From NCBI RefSeq assembly GCF_029017505.1, contig NZ_JAQGEI010000022.1:1-64000 (forward strand): a stretch of 64,000 nucleotides of DNA, written 5' to 3'. Under the pieces are notes generated by a model. The model made no database searches. It saw only the letters and a list, made by a program, of their open reading frames with translations, and was not told the DNA's origin. The position numbers and the translations under genes are program-made. Position 1 is the stretch's first letter, and the number at the start of each line of letters is the position of its first letter. Positions 17,531-27,036 of the stretch are shown one piece after another. The stretch is from Sedimenticola hydrogenitrophicus. Its GTDB lineage: Bacteria; Pseudomonadota; Gammaproteobacteria; Chromatiales; Chromatiaceae.

Positions 17531-18520
17531 TTATTGCTTGATTTCGCCAATCTTGCTCAACAACACTTTGTGATTGTTGTTTTCACGGGTCCAATAATCC
17601 TGAAGGTTCGTGCCGGTCATGAACTCACCCTGCAGGCTCTTATCCTTCATGTACTTCTGCCACTCTTCGCTGTTGTACACCTTAGTGAACACTTCACGAT
17701 AGAAATCCGCGGCTTCATCACTCATACCTGGAGCACCCACAACACTACGCTGCATGTAATACTCGAAAGGCTGGCCCAGCTCGGTCAAGGTAGGGGCCTC
17801 TTTGAACAGGGGCAGACGCGCACCGGTGAATGCGGCGATTGGCTTGCTATCGCCAGCCAGGTAGAAGCCCATCTGCTCGGAAGGATTATTCACTGTAGAA
17901 TCGGCATGCCCGCCGACCAACTCTTTGGCAACACGACCACCGCCTTTGTACGGAACGTACCTGATATTCAGATCATAGGTACGATTCAGATAAGACGTCA
18001 GAAGCTCATCCTCGCCACCCCTACCGGTACCAGCCATAATCCAGTCATTGCCTTTGGCCTTCGCTGCCTTTACAAAATCATCGAGCGTGTTTATACCGCT
18101 ATTCTTGCCAACCCAAAGCAGGAAGGTATCTTCTGCCATGCGCGCAATCGGCGTGAAGTCGAGCGGCTGCACCTTCAGGGCGGGCTGACGCAGAGGCGTG
18201 GTATAGAAGCTATTGAGCGTAACCATAACAATATGGTCATCGCCCTTCTTGCTCTTCAGATGCATCAGCGCTTCCGCACCTGAACCACCGGCCTTGTTTA
18301 CAGGAATGAAGGGTTTTGGCGAGAACTTATGTTTCTGGATAACGGTCTGCATCAGGCGCGCCATCTTATCGGCACCGCCACCGGGACCGGCCATGATGAC
18401 AAATTCTACGGGTTTTTTCGGGGTCCAGCCTTCTGCAACGACGGATTGTGAGACGCCGGCTAGCGCAGCAAGCGATAGAGTTAGCGCCGGCAGGAATGCC
18501 ATTTTACGTGATATTTTCAT
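17531..18520 (-). CDS. tctC: tripartite tricarboxylate transporter solute-binding protein TctC (Bug family)
   Basis: The periplasmic binding protein of the system, 329 residues. Start chosen at 18520, directly behind AAGGAGGAAATCTC; the longer in-frame start at 18553 would spoil the signal peptide. Signal: KISRKMAFLPALTLSLAALA with cleavage near VVAEG. The Bug fold signatures follow: KPVEFVIMAGPGGGADKMAR, INKAGG-like VNKAGGSGAEAL, and a domain-two segment VPYKGGGRVAKELVGGHAD. It differs from the common Bug set by a long loop with KSKKGDDHIVMVTLNSFYTT. First gene of the tct-gntR-frc-usp operon, with an operator about 110 bp upstream. Confidence 0.92.
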   Translation of the reverse strand: MKISRKMAFLPALTLSLAALAGVSQSVVAEGWTPKKPVEFVIMAGPGGGADKMARLMQTVIQKHKFSPKPFIPVNKAGGSGAEALMHLKSKKGDDHIVMVTLNSFYTTPLRQPALKVQPLDFTPIARMAEDTFLLWVGKNSGINTLDDFVKAAKAKGNDWIMAGTGRGGEDELLTSYLNRTYDLNIRYVPYKGGGRVAKELVGGHADSTVNNPSEQMGFYLAGDSKPIAAFTGARLPLFKEAPTLTELGQPFEYYMQRSVVGAPGMSDEAADFYREVFTKVYNSEEWQKYMKDKSLQGEFMTGTNLQDYWTRENNNHKVLLSKIGEIKQ

Positions 18521-18626
18521 GAGATTTCCTCCTTCGAGCCATTCAGCCAGCATTTATATTTTGCCTTGTACCGATAGCTGTGGATGTCACGTCCAGGCAC
18601 GAAGACCACCAGCGCCTGAAAGTATT

Positions 18627-18649
18627 TGGTATACCGTATACTGGATACC
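18627..18649. promoter_or_regulatory. GTATAC-type operator before tctC
   Basis: TTGGTATACCGTATACTGG followed by ATACC contains the 8-bp palindrome GGTATACC and a second overlapping GTATAC. GTATACCGTATACT matches 11 of 14 positions of the core GTATACAATATACC, and ATACCGTATAC is identical to the minus strand of the site before the panE-like gene. It lies about 110 bp upstream of tctC. Confidence 0.6.
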
Positions 18650-18683
18650 TGATCTTAGAATAATCCGCCTCCCGGCAAAAGTA

Positions 18684-18706
18684 AACATCGAAATCGATGT
18701 TTTTTG
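18684..18706. terminator. small hairpin with T run
   Basis: Arms AACATCG and CGATGTT enclose a 4-nt loop and are followed on the plus strand by five T residues. No plus-strand gene lies nearby; on the minus strand the tail is TTTACTTTTG, so it may be a backup stop for leftward transcripts reading out of qor. Confidence 0.4.
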
Positions 18707-18992
18707 GAAGTCTTTTCCACAAAACATTTTAGGTTGTTTTGACAGGGTCGCGCTGGAAGCAGCCAAACCGACCTCGAACCGGCTCAGACAGGCACCACGT
18801 ATAAGGCGTACCGTCTGTCGCACCCGACTAAATGCAGTGCGATTTTAGGCTCCTGGGAGAAGCGAGCACTGGCATTCACTGCAAAGCCGGCCATTTAATC
18901 GCCCCATGCAGCGGAGCCGTTACTGGTATTGTTATTGACCTTCAAACCACCTTAGATCGTTTATGAAAAATCTCTTCACAAAGAATCAGAAA

Positions 18993-19040
18993 AGCACACT
19001 TTTTGGAGCATTGGATCACTTAAGGCAGTTAGTGTGCTTG
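18993..19040 (-). terminator. possible terminator after the qor-like gene
   Basis: AAGCACACT and its complement AGTGTGCTT form a 9-bp stem with a long 30-nt loop, 45 bp past the qor-like stop codon. On the minus strand the stem runs into GCTTTTC. The loop is long for an intrinsic terminator, hence low confidence. Confidence 0.35.
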
Positions 19041-19084
19041 TTACGCGATGTGGCTGTTACCCCGAAAAACCCACCTCGAAAGCG

Positions 19085-20068
19085 TTAAGCAACCGCCAAA
19101 ACCAGTTTACCAAAGTGCGAACTGGCCTCCATCGCCCGGTGGGCCTGTGCCGCTTCCGATAGCGGGTAAACTTCATGAACCAGGGGGACAATGGAACGAT
19201 CGGCAAGAAAGGGAATCACCGCCTTGGAGAAGGCAGCGACAATCTCACTCTTCTCCTCGACCGGACGCGAGCGCAACACCGACCCGATCAGCTGCTGACG
19301 CTTGACCATCAACAGGGCCAGATTGATCTCGGCCTTGATGCCACCCGTCACACCGATACTGACCAGACGACCACAAAGCGCCAGTGATTTCATATTGGAT
19401 GCCAAATAGGGAGCGCCGATATGATCCAGGATCACATCAACGCCGCGCTTATGGGTAAAGGCCTTCACCTCTTCTGCGAAATCCTGCTCCCGGTAATTGA
19501 TCACCAGATCTGCACCCAGCGCCTTTACGCGCTCTATCTTTTGCGGTGAAGCGGTTACCAGCGTACGCGCTTGTGGAACCAGATTCGCGCACAAATGCAG
19601 CGCTGCAGTATTTACACCGCCGCCACCACCGTGGATCAGCGCGCTGCCGCCATTCACCAAACCACCAATCATGAACAGGTTAAGATAGGCGGTAATGTAG
19701 GTTTCACAGACACAGGCTGCTTCTTCAAAACGCATCGACTCTGGCACCGGCATGACATGCCCGGTGTAGGCCAAGGCATATTCGGCATAGCCCCCCCCGG
19801 CTACCAGGGACATGACGCGATCACCGACCCGCCACGGGCTTTCGCTGTCGGCAATTTCTTCGATGGTGCCGGCGACTTCCAATCCGAGAATCGGGGATTC
19901 ACCCGGCGGGGCAGGATACTTGCCCTCGCGCTGAACCAGATCGGGGCGATTGACTGAAGTGGCAGCCACCTTGATCAGGACCTGTCCGGATTGTGGTGTT
20001 GGCCGCTCCACTTCAGCAAACGATAAAACTTCCGGCCCACCAAACTCATCAATCAATATCGCCTTCAT
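19085..20068 (-). CDS. zinc-free NAD(P)H:quinone oxidoreductase-like (MDR family)
   Basis: A 327-residue medium-chain dehydrogenase/reductase of the PIG3/QOR group. VKVAATSVNRPDLVQREGKYPAPPG at the N-terminus and the nucleotide-binding LIHGGGGGVNTAALHL (GxGxxG-like) are seen, and the zinc-ligand cysteines of alcohol dehydrogenases are absent. I start at 20068 because GGAGG then stands nine bases upstream; the GTG at 20074 is too close to it. It follows the formate dehydrogenase alpha gene by 108 bp and is probably the last gene of the sucCD-fdhBA transcript. Its substrate is unknown; disposal of electrophilic or quinone by-products is the family theme. Confidence 0.85.
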   Translation of the reverse strand: MKAILIDEFGGPEVLSFAEVERPTPQSGQVLIKVAATSVNRPDLVQREGKYPAPPGESPILGLEVAGTIEEIADSESPWRVGDRVMSLVAGGGYAEYALAYTGHVMPVPESMRFEEAACVCETYITAYLNLFMIGGLVNGGSALIHGGGGGVNTAALHLCANLVPQARTLVTASPQKIERVKALGADLVINYREQDFAEEVKAFTHKRGVDVILDHIGAPYLASNMKSLALCGRLVSIGVTGGIKAEINLALLMVKRQQLIGSVLRSRPVEEKSEIVAAFSKAVIPFLADRSIVPLVHEVYPLSEAAQAHRAMEASSHFGKLVLAVA

Positions 20069-20176
20069 CAACACCTGCCTCCATTTAGCTGTTCAGCATT
20101 GGTCCACCAGTCGATAGCTGATCCAATCGCAACCTCACGTAAGGTCTCAGCAGATAGTTGCGATACCCGCCAGCCC

Positions 20177-22927
20177 CTACCACTCCACCTCTACACGTGC
20201 GGCGCAATACTTGAATTCCGGAATTTTGGCAAAGGGATCCAGGGCCGCATTGGTCAATACATTGGCGGGTGCCTCGGCATAACAGAAGGGGATGAAGATC
20301 AGTCCTTCTGTGACCGTGTGATCAGAGCGAGCCGTCAGTTCAATGGCCCCGCGCCGGGTAGAGATCTTCACTTTTGACCCAGGCTCGATGTTCAGTCGGC
20401 GCATATCTTGTGGTGACAGGCAGGCAACGGCTTCCGGCTCGATAGCATCCAGTACAGCGGCCCGGCGGGTCATAGACCCGGTATGCCAATGCTCGAGCTG
20501 ACGCCCGGTGGTCAACACAAACGGATACGCCTCGTCTGGCGTCTCATCCGGTGGGATAATCTCAGCGGACACCAGCTTGCCGCGACCACTGCCTGTTGGG
20601 AAAACGTCTCGAAAGACAATATCATTACCCGGGACATCCGGACCATCGCACGGGTAAGTGACGGACTCTTCGCTATTCACACGATCCCAGGTGATGTTAT
20701 TCAGCGAAGGCATTACTGAGGCCATCTCGGTAAACACCTCTCTCGGGTGTGAGTAGTTCCAGTCACAACCGATACGCTTGGCCAGTTCTTGAACAATCCA
20801 CCAATCCTGTCGCGCATCGCCGGGAGGGGCAAGCGCCTGTCGTCCCATCTGCACCTGGCGATTGGTATTGGTTACCGTGCCATCTTTTTCCGGCCACGCC
20901 GAGGCGGGTAGAATGACATCCGCATGGAATGCGGTTTCCGTCAGGAAGATATCCTGTACCACCAGATGCTCCAGTTTGGCCAGTGCCGCGCGCGCGTGAT
21001 CTGCATCGGGATCCGACATGGCCGGGTTTTCACCCATGATGTACATACCCTTGATCTCGTCGTTATGGATGGCACCCATGATCTCCACCACCGTCAGCCC
21101 GGGCTTGGATTTCAGCGGCACGCCCCAGGCCTCCTCAAACTGCGTCCGAATGGATGCCACATCGACCGGTTGGTAATCGGGAAATACCATGGGGATCAAC
21201 CCGGCATCAGATGCCCCCTGCACATTGTTCTGTCCACGCAATGGGTGCAGACCGGTACCTGGGCGACCAATCTGGCCGGTAATCAACGCAAGGGCAATCA
21301 GGCAGCGTACATTGTCCGTGCCGTGCACATGCTGGGAGATTCCCATACCCCAGAAGATGATCGATGAACCGGCCGTGGCATAGGTGCGAGCGACCGTGCG
21401 CAAGGTATCGGCATCGATGCCACAGATCGGCGCCATCGCCTCGGGTGTGAACGCCTCTACATGACGCCGCAGGCCATCAAACCCTTCGGTACGCTCCGCT
21501 ACAAACGCTTCGTCATAGAGCTTTTCGCTGATGATGACGTTGAGCATGGCGTTGAACATCGCCACGTCGGTACCCGGATTGAATTGCAGCGAATACCTGG
21601 CATGACGGGCCAGCGGGGTTTTGCGCGGGTCGATCAGGATCAGGGTCTTGTTCTTGGCCGCCTGCTTGAAATAGGTTGCCGCAACCGGATGGTTGGCGGT
21701 CGGGTTACTGCCGATAAGCATCACCACATCGGCATCCTTAACCGCGCCAAATGGTGCACTAACGGCACCCGAGCCAACGGCCTCCAGCAGGGCCACCACC
21801 GATGAGGCGTGACATAGCCGGGTACAGTGATCGACATTATTGGTATCAAATCCGCTCCGCACCAACTTCTGGAACAGGTAGGCCTCTTCATTGGAACATT
21901 TGGCCGAGCCAAACCCCGCCAATGCATCGCCCCCATCACGGTCACGGATTGTCCTCAATCCGCTGGCCGCAAAATCAAGTGCCTCTTCCCAATCCACTTC
22001 ACGGAAGTACTCCAGAGGATTCCCGGCATCCAGGTCCAGCTGGCCACCCTTGGGGGCGCTCTCCTTGCGAATCAGTGGCCTGGTAAGTCGGTGGGGATGA
22101 TGGATATAGTCGAAACCAAAGCGCCCCTTGACACACAGGCGATTCTCATTGGATGGGCCATTGCGTCCCTGTACAGCGACGATTTCATTGTCACGGACCT
22201 GATAGGTCAATTGACAACCGACCCCGCAGTAGGGACATACGCTGTCAACTTCAGTCAGTTTACCGGTTTTGCCGATACCCCGCTCATCGACCAGCGCAGA
22301 CTCCATAAGCGCGCCGGTAGGACAGGCCTGGACACACTCGCCGCAGGCAACACAGGTGCTGTCACCCATCGGGTCATCCTGGTCAAAAACCACCTTTGAC
22401 GCAAACCCGCGATAGGCCATACCGATAACATCATTGACCTGCACTTCGCGACAAGCACGCACGCACAGATTGCAGTTGATACAGGCATCCAAAGCCACAT
22501 GCATGGCCGAATGGCTGGTATCTGCAACCGGCTGCGTGGTGCGACACGGGAAACGGCTGTCAGTGACGCCGAGCTGATCTGCCCAGTGCCAGAACCTGGA
22601 GTCCGGATCATGAGCCAAGGCACGTTTCGGCTGATCGGCCAGTAACAGCTCGATCACACCCCGCTGCGCATTGCGCGCCCGTTCATTATCGGTGTGAACC
22701 ACCATGCCTTCAGTGGGCTTGCGCTGACAGGAGGCCGCCAGCACTCGCTCACCCTCTACCTCTACTGTACAGGCGCGACAATTACCGTCTGCACGATAGC
22801 CGGGATCAGGCTTGTAGCAAAGATGGGGAACCGTAGTACCGCAACGATTGGCCACCTGCCAGATGGTTTCATCGGCCTGCGCTTCGACCTCGCGGCCATC
22901 CAGGGTAAAGCGGATAGTTTCGCTCAT
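20177..22927 (-). CDS. fdsA: NAD-dependent formate dehydrogenase, molybdenum alpha subunit
   Basis: Oxidises formate to CO2 at a bis-MGD molybdenum (or tungsten) centre. The 916-residue chain has, in order: an N-terminal 2Fe-2S ferredoxin domain (CYKPDPGYRADGNCRACTVEVEG), a His/Cys 4Fe-4S segment (HVALDACINCNLCVRAC), a second cluster region (DSTCVACGECVQACPTGAL), the CPYCGVGCQL 4Fe-4S motif, and the DMSO-reductase-type molybdenum domain with NVDHCTRLCHASSV. The metal ligand is therefore a cysteine, not selenocysteine. This layout is that of soluble FdsA/Fdh1A enzymes. It overlaps the beta gene by 4 bases (ATGA), implying translational coupling. No fdhD chaperone gene is in the window. Confidence 0.95.
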   Translation of the reverse strand: MSETIRFTLDGREVEAQADETIWQVANRCGTTVPHLCYKPDPGYRADGNCRACTVEVEGERVLAASCQRKPTEGMVVHTDNERARNAQRGVIELLLADQPKRALAHDPDSRFWHWADQLGVTDSRFPCRTTQPVADTSHSAMHVALDACINCNLCVRACREVQVNDVIGMAYRGFASKVVFDQDDPMGDSTCVACGECVQACPTGALMESALVDERGIGKTGKLTEVDSVCPYCGVGCQLTYQVRDNEIVAVQGRNGPSNENRLCVKGRFGFDYIHHPHRLTRPLIRKESAPKGGQLDLDAGNPLEYFREVDWEEALDFAASGLRTIRDRDGGDALAGFGSAKCSNEEAYLFQKLVRSGFDTNNVDHCTRLCHASSVVALLEAVGSGAVSAPFGAVKDADVVMLIGSNPTANHPVAATYFKQAAKNKTLILIDPRKTPLARHARYSLQFNPGTDVAMFNAMLNVIISEKLYDEAFVAERTEGFDGLRRHVEAFTPEAMAPICGIDADTLRTVARTYATAGSSIIFWGMGISQHVHGTDNVRCLIALALITGQIGRPGTGLHPLRGQNNVQGASDAGLIPMVFPDYQPVDVASIRTQFEEAWGVPLKSKPGLTVVEIMGAIHNDEIKGMYIMGENPAMSDPDADHARAALAKLEHLVVQDIFLTETAFHADVILPASAWPEKDGTVTNTNRQVQMGRQALAPPGDARQDWWIVQELAKRIGCDWNYSHPREVFTEMASVMPSLNNITWDRVNSEESVTYPCDGPDVPGNDIVFRDVFPTGSGRGKLVSAEIIPPDETPDEAYPFVLTTGRQLEHWHTGSMTRRAAVLDAIEPEAVACLSPQDMRRLNIEPGSKVKISTRRGAIELTARSDHTVTEGLIFIPFCYAEAPANVLTNAALDPFAKIPEFKYCAARVEVEW

Positions 22928-24627
22928 GAAAAATCCTCACGGAAGTATTTGAGCAACGAATTCACCGGATTGCCGGCCGCCTGACCCAAGCCGCAGATAG
23001 AGGCATCCCCCATGAGCCGACTCAGTTCGGTGAGCAATTCCGTGTCCAGCTCGGGTTTTTGCATCAGCTTGACGGCCTTCTCCGTGCCGACACGGCATGG
23101 TGTGCACTGGCCACAGCTTTCGTCCTCGAAAAACTCCATCAGGTTAAGCGCGACATCACGCATGTTATCGTGATCTGAAAAGACCACCACCGCCGCCGAC
23201 CCGATGAAACAGCCGTACTCTTCCAGGGTACCGAAATCCAACGGGACATCGCCCATGCTGGCGGGAAGAATACCACCCGAGGCACCGCCTGGCAGATAGG
23301 CCTTGAACCCATGGCCGTCGAGCATGCCACCACAGTACTCATCAATCAGCTCGCGGATGGTGATACCCGCCGGCGCCAACTTGACACCCGGCTCCTTGAC
23401 CCGCCCCGAGACAGAGTAGCTGCGCCATCCCTTGCGGCCGTGACGTCCTGCGCTGGAGAACCACTCAGCGCCCTTCTCCAGAATATCGCGCACCCAATAG
23501 AGGGTCTCAACGTTATGCTCCAGAGTCGGACGCCCAAACAGTCCCACCTCGGCCACGTACGGCGGACGATTGCGGGGCAGACCCCGTTTACCCTCGATGG
23601 ACTCGATCATGGCCGACTCTTCGCCACAGATATAGGCGCCGGCACCACGCCGGATCTCGATTTCACGACCATCAAGCAATCCGGCGGCCTTGGCCTTGTC
23701 CAGCTCCTGCTGCAGAATCTTACGTATCGCGGGATACTCATCACGTACGTAGATATAGACCTTTTTGGCCTCAACCACCCAGGCAGCAATCAGCATGCCT
23801 TCAATAAAACGGTGGGGATAGCGCTCCAGGTAATAGCGATCCTTAAAGGTTCCAGGCTCACCCTCGTCGCAATTGACCGCCATCAACCGGGGACCGGGGT
23901 AGCTGTTGACGATGCGCCATTTGCGGCCGGCAGGGAATCCGGCACCGCCCATACCCCTCAGTTCCGAGTTGTCCAGGGCATCGATGACGCTCTCTGCATT
24001 ACGGCTACCATCCAGACACTCCTGCAGTTTTGCGTATCCTCCCGCTTTGACATAGGCCTCGTAACCTTCATACTCCGGCAGATCGGGATGGGTATTACCG
24101 CGCCGGATGGCGTCCAGCACGATCTGAATCGTGGCGTTACCCACATGGCTATGCCCCACCTCGGCCACTGGCGCGGAGTCGCACCGTCCCATACAGGGCG
24201 CGCGAATTACCCGCACACCATGACCCGCCTCACGCTCCAGCACCGTCTGCAGCTCGCCGCTTCCGGCCATCTTGCAGGAGATACTGTCACACACTCGAAC
24301 GGTAATCGCCGGTGGCGCCTCCTGGCCCGCCTTGACTACATCAAAGTGTGCATAGAAAGTCGCAACCTCGAATACTTCGGTCTGCGCAATGCCCATCTCA
24401 TAGGCCAGAGCAGACAGATTAGCCTCGGAAAGACAACCGGCATGATCCTGAATCAGATGCAAGTGCTCGATAAGTAGATCGCGTTGCCGGGAACGGTCGC
24501 CAAGCAACTGGCGCACCTCCGCCAAGGCGGCCGGATCAACTTGCCGTCCTTTGCGGGTGCCTGAAGTCTTTTTCCGTCCCGCCCCGGGGTGATCGTGTTT
24601 TGCTACAACCTGCGTGGAGTGCGCCAT
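22924..24627 (-). CDS. fdsB: NAD-dependent formate dehydrogenase, fused gamma-beta subunit
   Basis: A NuoE-NuoF fusion of 567 residues that passes electrons from FdsA to NAD. Residues about 30-170 are a thioredoxin-like 2Fe-2S domain (CDSISCKMAG ... APCMGRCDSAP). From about 190 the NuoF-like part has GMGGAGFPAGRKWR (NADH site), CDEGEPGTFKDR, and RRGAGAYICGEESAMIESIEG (FMN), ending with the 4Fe-4S motif ESCGQCTPCRVGTEK. In Rhodobacter/Cupriavidus FdsG and FdsB are separate; fusion resembles Methylobacterium Fdh1B. The N-terminal 25 residues are basic and not conserved. It follows sucD by 77 bp. Confidence 0.95.
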   Translation of the reverse strand: MAHSTQVVAKHDHPGAGRKKTSGTRKGRQVDPAALAEVRQLLGDRSRQRDLLIEHLHLIQDHAGCLSEANLSALAYEMGIAQTEVFEVATFYAHFDVVKAGQEAPPAITVRVCDSISCKMAGSGELQTVLEREAGHGVRVIRAPCMGRCDSAPVAEVGHSHVGNATIQIVLDAIRRGNTHPDLPEYEGYEAYVKAGGYAKLQECLDGSRNAESVIDALDNSELRGMGGAGFPAGRKWRIVNSYPGPRLMAVNCDEGEPGTFKDRYYLERYPHRFIEGMLIAAWVVEAKKVYIYVRDEYPAIRKILQQELDKAKAAGLLDGREIEIRRGAGAYICGEESAMIESIEGKRGLPRNRPPYVAEVGLFGRPTLEHNVETLYWVRDILEKGAEWFSSAGRHGRKGWRSYSVSGRVKEPGVKLAPAGITIRELIDEYCGGMLDGHGFKAYLPGGASGGILPASMGDVPLDFGTLEEYGCFIGSAAVVVFSDHDNMRDVALNLMEFFEDESCGQCTPCRVGTEKAVKLMQKPELDTELLTELSRLMGDASICGLGQAAGNPVNSLLKYFREDFS

Positions 24628-24704
24628 TGTTTACGCCTCTGGCTGAAATGATGATTCAGGCTGGTGATGATCCGTGTACCCATTCAATACCAGCCCCCAA
24701 TTCG

Positions 24705-25586
24705 TCAAATTGTTCCCTGCAACGCCTGCTTCAGCGTGGTGCCCAGACTTGCCGGTGAATCCGCAATGTGAATACCTGCACTCCGCATCGCTGCAATTTT
24801 GTCTTCTGCACCGCCCTTGCCGCCTGCAATGATGGCGCCTGCATGCCCCATCCGCCGGCCGGGTGGGGCGGTCAATCCGGCAATAAAACCGGCAACCGAT
24901 TTTTTCACCTTGGATTGCTTGAGGAAGTCGGCCGCCTCTTCTTCAGCGGTCCCACCGATCTCGCCGATCATGATAATCGACTCGGTGGCCGGATCAGCCA
25001 AAAACAGATCCAGGCAGTCAATAAAGTTGGTTCCATTGAGCGGGTCACCGCCGATGCCAATACAGGTGGTCTGTCCCAAGCCTGCAGCGGTGGTCTGGGC
25101 AACTGCTTCGTAGGTCAATGTGCCCGAGCGCGAGACAATGCCCACGCTGCCCGGCTTGTGAATGTGCCCCGGCATAATGCCAATTTTGCATTCTCCCGGG
25201 GTGATTATTCCCGGGCAATTTGGTCCGATCAGTCGAGATGGGGAGTCCCGCAACACCCGCTTGACAGCAACCATATCAACCACCGGAATACCCTCGGTGA
25301 TGCAGACAATCAGCTCTACCTCCGCATCGATCGCTTCGAGAATGGCATCGGCTGCAAATGCTGGCGGAACATAGATTACAGATGCGGTTGCACCGGTCTG
25401 CTCAACGGCATCAGCAACCGTATCAAAGACCGGCAGATCGAGGTGGCGACTTCCTCCTTTACCCGGCGTAACCCCGCCCACCATCTGGGTACCATAAGCA
25501 ATCGCCTGTTCGCTGTGAAAGGTTGCCTGGGAACCGGTGAATCCCTGACAGATGACCTTTGTGTTCCTATCAATCAGAACCGACAT
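24705..25586 (-). CDS. sucD: succinyl-CoA synthetase alpha subunit
   Basis: The CoA-binding and phosphohistidine subunit of ADP-forming succinate-CoA ligase (293 aa). Seen: [27 protein letters not shown], the Rossmann CoA-binding part ([10 protein letters not shown]), [34 protein letters not shown], and the catalytic-histidine segment MGHAGAII. It starts on the last base of the sucC stop codon (TAATG), so the pair is coupled. In this operon it may supply succinyl-CoA as an initial CoA donor for oxalate activation (inference), or be a duplicate TCA enzyme. Confidence 0.94.
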   Translation of the reverse strand: MSVLIDRNTKVICQGFTGSQATFHSEQAIAYGTQMVGGVTPGKGGSRHLDLPVFDTVADAVEQTGATASVIYVPPAFAADAILEAIDAEVELIVCITEGIPVVDMVAVKRVLRDSPSRLIGPNCPGIITPGECKIGIMPGHIHKPGSVGIVSRSGTLTYEAVAQTTAAGLGQTTCIGIGGDPLNGTNFIDCLDLFLADPATESIIMIGEIGGTAEEEAADFLKQSKVKKSVAGFIAGLTAPPGRRMGHAGAIIAGGKGGAEDKIAAMRSAGIHIADSPASLGTTLKQALQGTI

Positions 25587-26755
25587 TACGCAACCTCACG
25601 AACAGCCGCCACAATCTTGGCGGCGGCATCACCCAGATCATCGGCTGACACAATATTCAACCCGGATCGATTAAGAATCTCTTTACCCATTGCCACATTG
25701 GTCCCTTCCAATCTAACAACCAGCGGAACATGCAGGTCAACCTCATTGGCTGCGGACACAATGCCTTTGGCAATCACATCACAACGCATGATGCCGCCAA
25801 AAATATTGACCAGGATTCCCTTAACATTCTTGTCCGAGAGAATGAGTTTGAATGCCGCGGTCACACGCTCGGCAGTAGCACCACCACCGACATCCAGGAA
25901 GTTGGCGGGATCAGCCCCGTATAGCTTGATAATATCCATGGTGGCCATCGCCAGACCGGCGCCATTGACCATACAGCCGATTGAACCATCCAGCTTGATG
26001 TAGTTGAGTTCATGCTTACTGGCCTCGAGTTCGGCCGGGTCCTCCTCATCTTCATCACGCAGTGCTTCAATATTTTGATGCCTGAACAGACCGTTATCGT
26101 CAAAGTTCATCTTGGCATCCAGCGCAATTAATTCACCGTTACCTTTAACAACCAGGGGATTAATCTCGATCAGGCTGGCATCAAGGTCTAGAAAAGCACG
26201 GTAGAGGGATGAGAAAAATTGGGTGGCTGAACGGACTTGCGCTCCCTCCAGGCCCAGCCCGAAGGCCAGTTTGCGGGCATGGTAAGGGCGCAGACCAATA
26301 GCCGAGTCGATTGCCACCTTGAGTATTTTCTCCGGGGTTTTCCCGGCAACCTCTTCAATGTCCATACCACCTTCAGTGGACGCCATCAGGGTAACAGAAC
26401 TGGTAGCACGGTCGATAAGCAGGCTGAGGTAGAGCTCGCGTACGATGTCACACCCCTCCTCCACATAGACGCGTTTGACCCTCTTTCCTTCAGGCCCGGT
26501 CTGGTGCGTCACCAGATTCATGCCGATCATCCGTTCGGCTGCTGACTTTACATCCTGCACGGACTTGACAACCTTGACGCCGCCGCCCTTGCCGCGGCCA
26601 CCTGCGTGAATCTGAGCTTTGACCACCCAAACCGGCCCGGGCAACTGCTGTGCGGCAACTTCCGCTTCGGCCGCAGAAAAAGCCACCTCTCCCCGAGGAA
26701 CAGCCACGCCATATTTTGCCAGTAACTGCTTGGCCTGATACTCATGAATATTCAT
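25586..26755 (-). CDS. sucC: succinyl-CoA synthetase beta subunit
   Basis: ATP-grasp subunit (389 aa) of succinate-CoA ligase. Hallmarks: [37 protein letters not shown] (nucleotide binding), [30 protein letters not shown] and [17 protein letters not shown], ending [17 protein letters not shown]. The segment [18 protein letters not shown] is that of true SucC, not the shorter HDPSQGDPREAQ-like loop of malate thiokinase MtkA, so the serine-cycle alternative is disfavoured. It is first in the transcript sucC-sucD-fdsB-fdsA-qor and has the best operator of the set about 44 bp upstream. Confidence 0.94.
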   Translation of the reverse strand: MNIHEYQAKQLLAKYGVAVPRGEVAFSAAEAEVAAQQLPGPVWVVKAQIHAGGRGKGGGVKVVKSVQDVKSAAERMIGMNLVTHQTGPEGKRVKRVYVEEGCDIVRELYLSLLIDRATSSVTLMASTEGGMDIEEVAGKTPEKILKVAIDSAIGLRPYHARKLAFGLGLEGAQVRSATQFFSSLYRAFLDLDASLIEINPLVVKGNGELIALDAKMNFDDNGLFRHQNIEALRDEDEEDPAELEASKHELNYIKLDGSIGCMVNGAGLAMATMDIIKLYGADPANFLDVGGGATAERVTAAFKLILSDKNVKGILVNIFGGIMRCDVIAKGIVSAANEVDLHVPLVVRLEGTNVAMGKEILNRSGLNIVSADDLGDAAAKIVAAVREVA

Positions 26756-26798
26756 TCATCCTCCGCCGAACCGTGCGTCAGCCGATCTATTAGAATAG

Positions 26799-26818
26799 TT
26801 GGTATACAATATACCTAA
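26799..26818. promoter_or_regulatory. best copy of the GTATAC-type operator, before sucC
   Basis: TTGGTATACAATATACCTAA is a near-perfect dyad: GGTATA and TATACC arms around a 3-nt centre, with near-symmetric TT/AA flanks. It lies 44-63 bp upstream of sucC, at a promoter, and serves as the reference for the other copies. The rest of 26756-27036 shows no gene. Confidence 0.65.
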
Positions 26819-27036
26819 TATTCGAGCACATGCAACAGATCTAAGCCAGATCAAACAAATTCAGCTCAATAGCAAACGACTACCTGGAATATGGCCAGAA
26901 TAGGACACTCTGGATAACTAACCACGCCGAGCAGATTCAACCTGGCAGCCTGGGAGAATAATTAAGGATATCAGACGGATATTAAACATGGGGCGTGTGA
27001 CATGCGACCGCATACAACCATCACCGGGAGGTTCAC

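Larger units (their letters stand above)
18521..19084. other. 564-bp intergenic region upstream of tctC
   Basis: This gap holds the tctC ribosome-binding site, the operator at 18627-18649, and two hairpin structures (18684-18706 and 18993-19040) that probably end the qor transcript. No coding sequence could be supported in it. Confidence 0.6.

Noticed and set aside
20177-22927. Selenocysteine-type formate dehydrogenase
   Set aside because: The reading frame has no in-frame TGA and the metal ligand position is a normal cysteine codon (CTRLCHASS).
24705-26755. Malate thiokinase MtkAB of the serine cycle instead of succinyl-CoA synthetase
   Set aside because: The beta subunit carries the SucC-type [18 protein letters not shown] segment, and no serine-cycle genes (malyl-CoA lyase, serine-glyoxylate transaminase, hydroxypyruvate reductase) are nearby.
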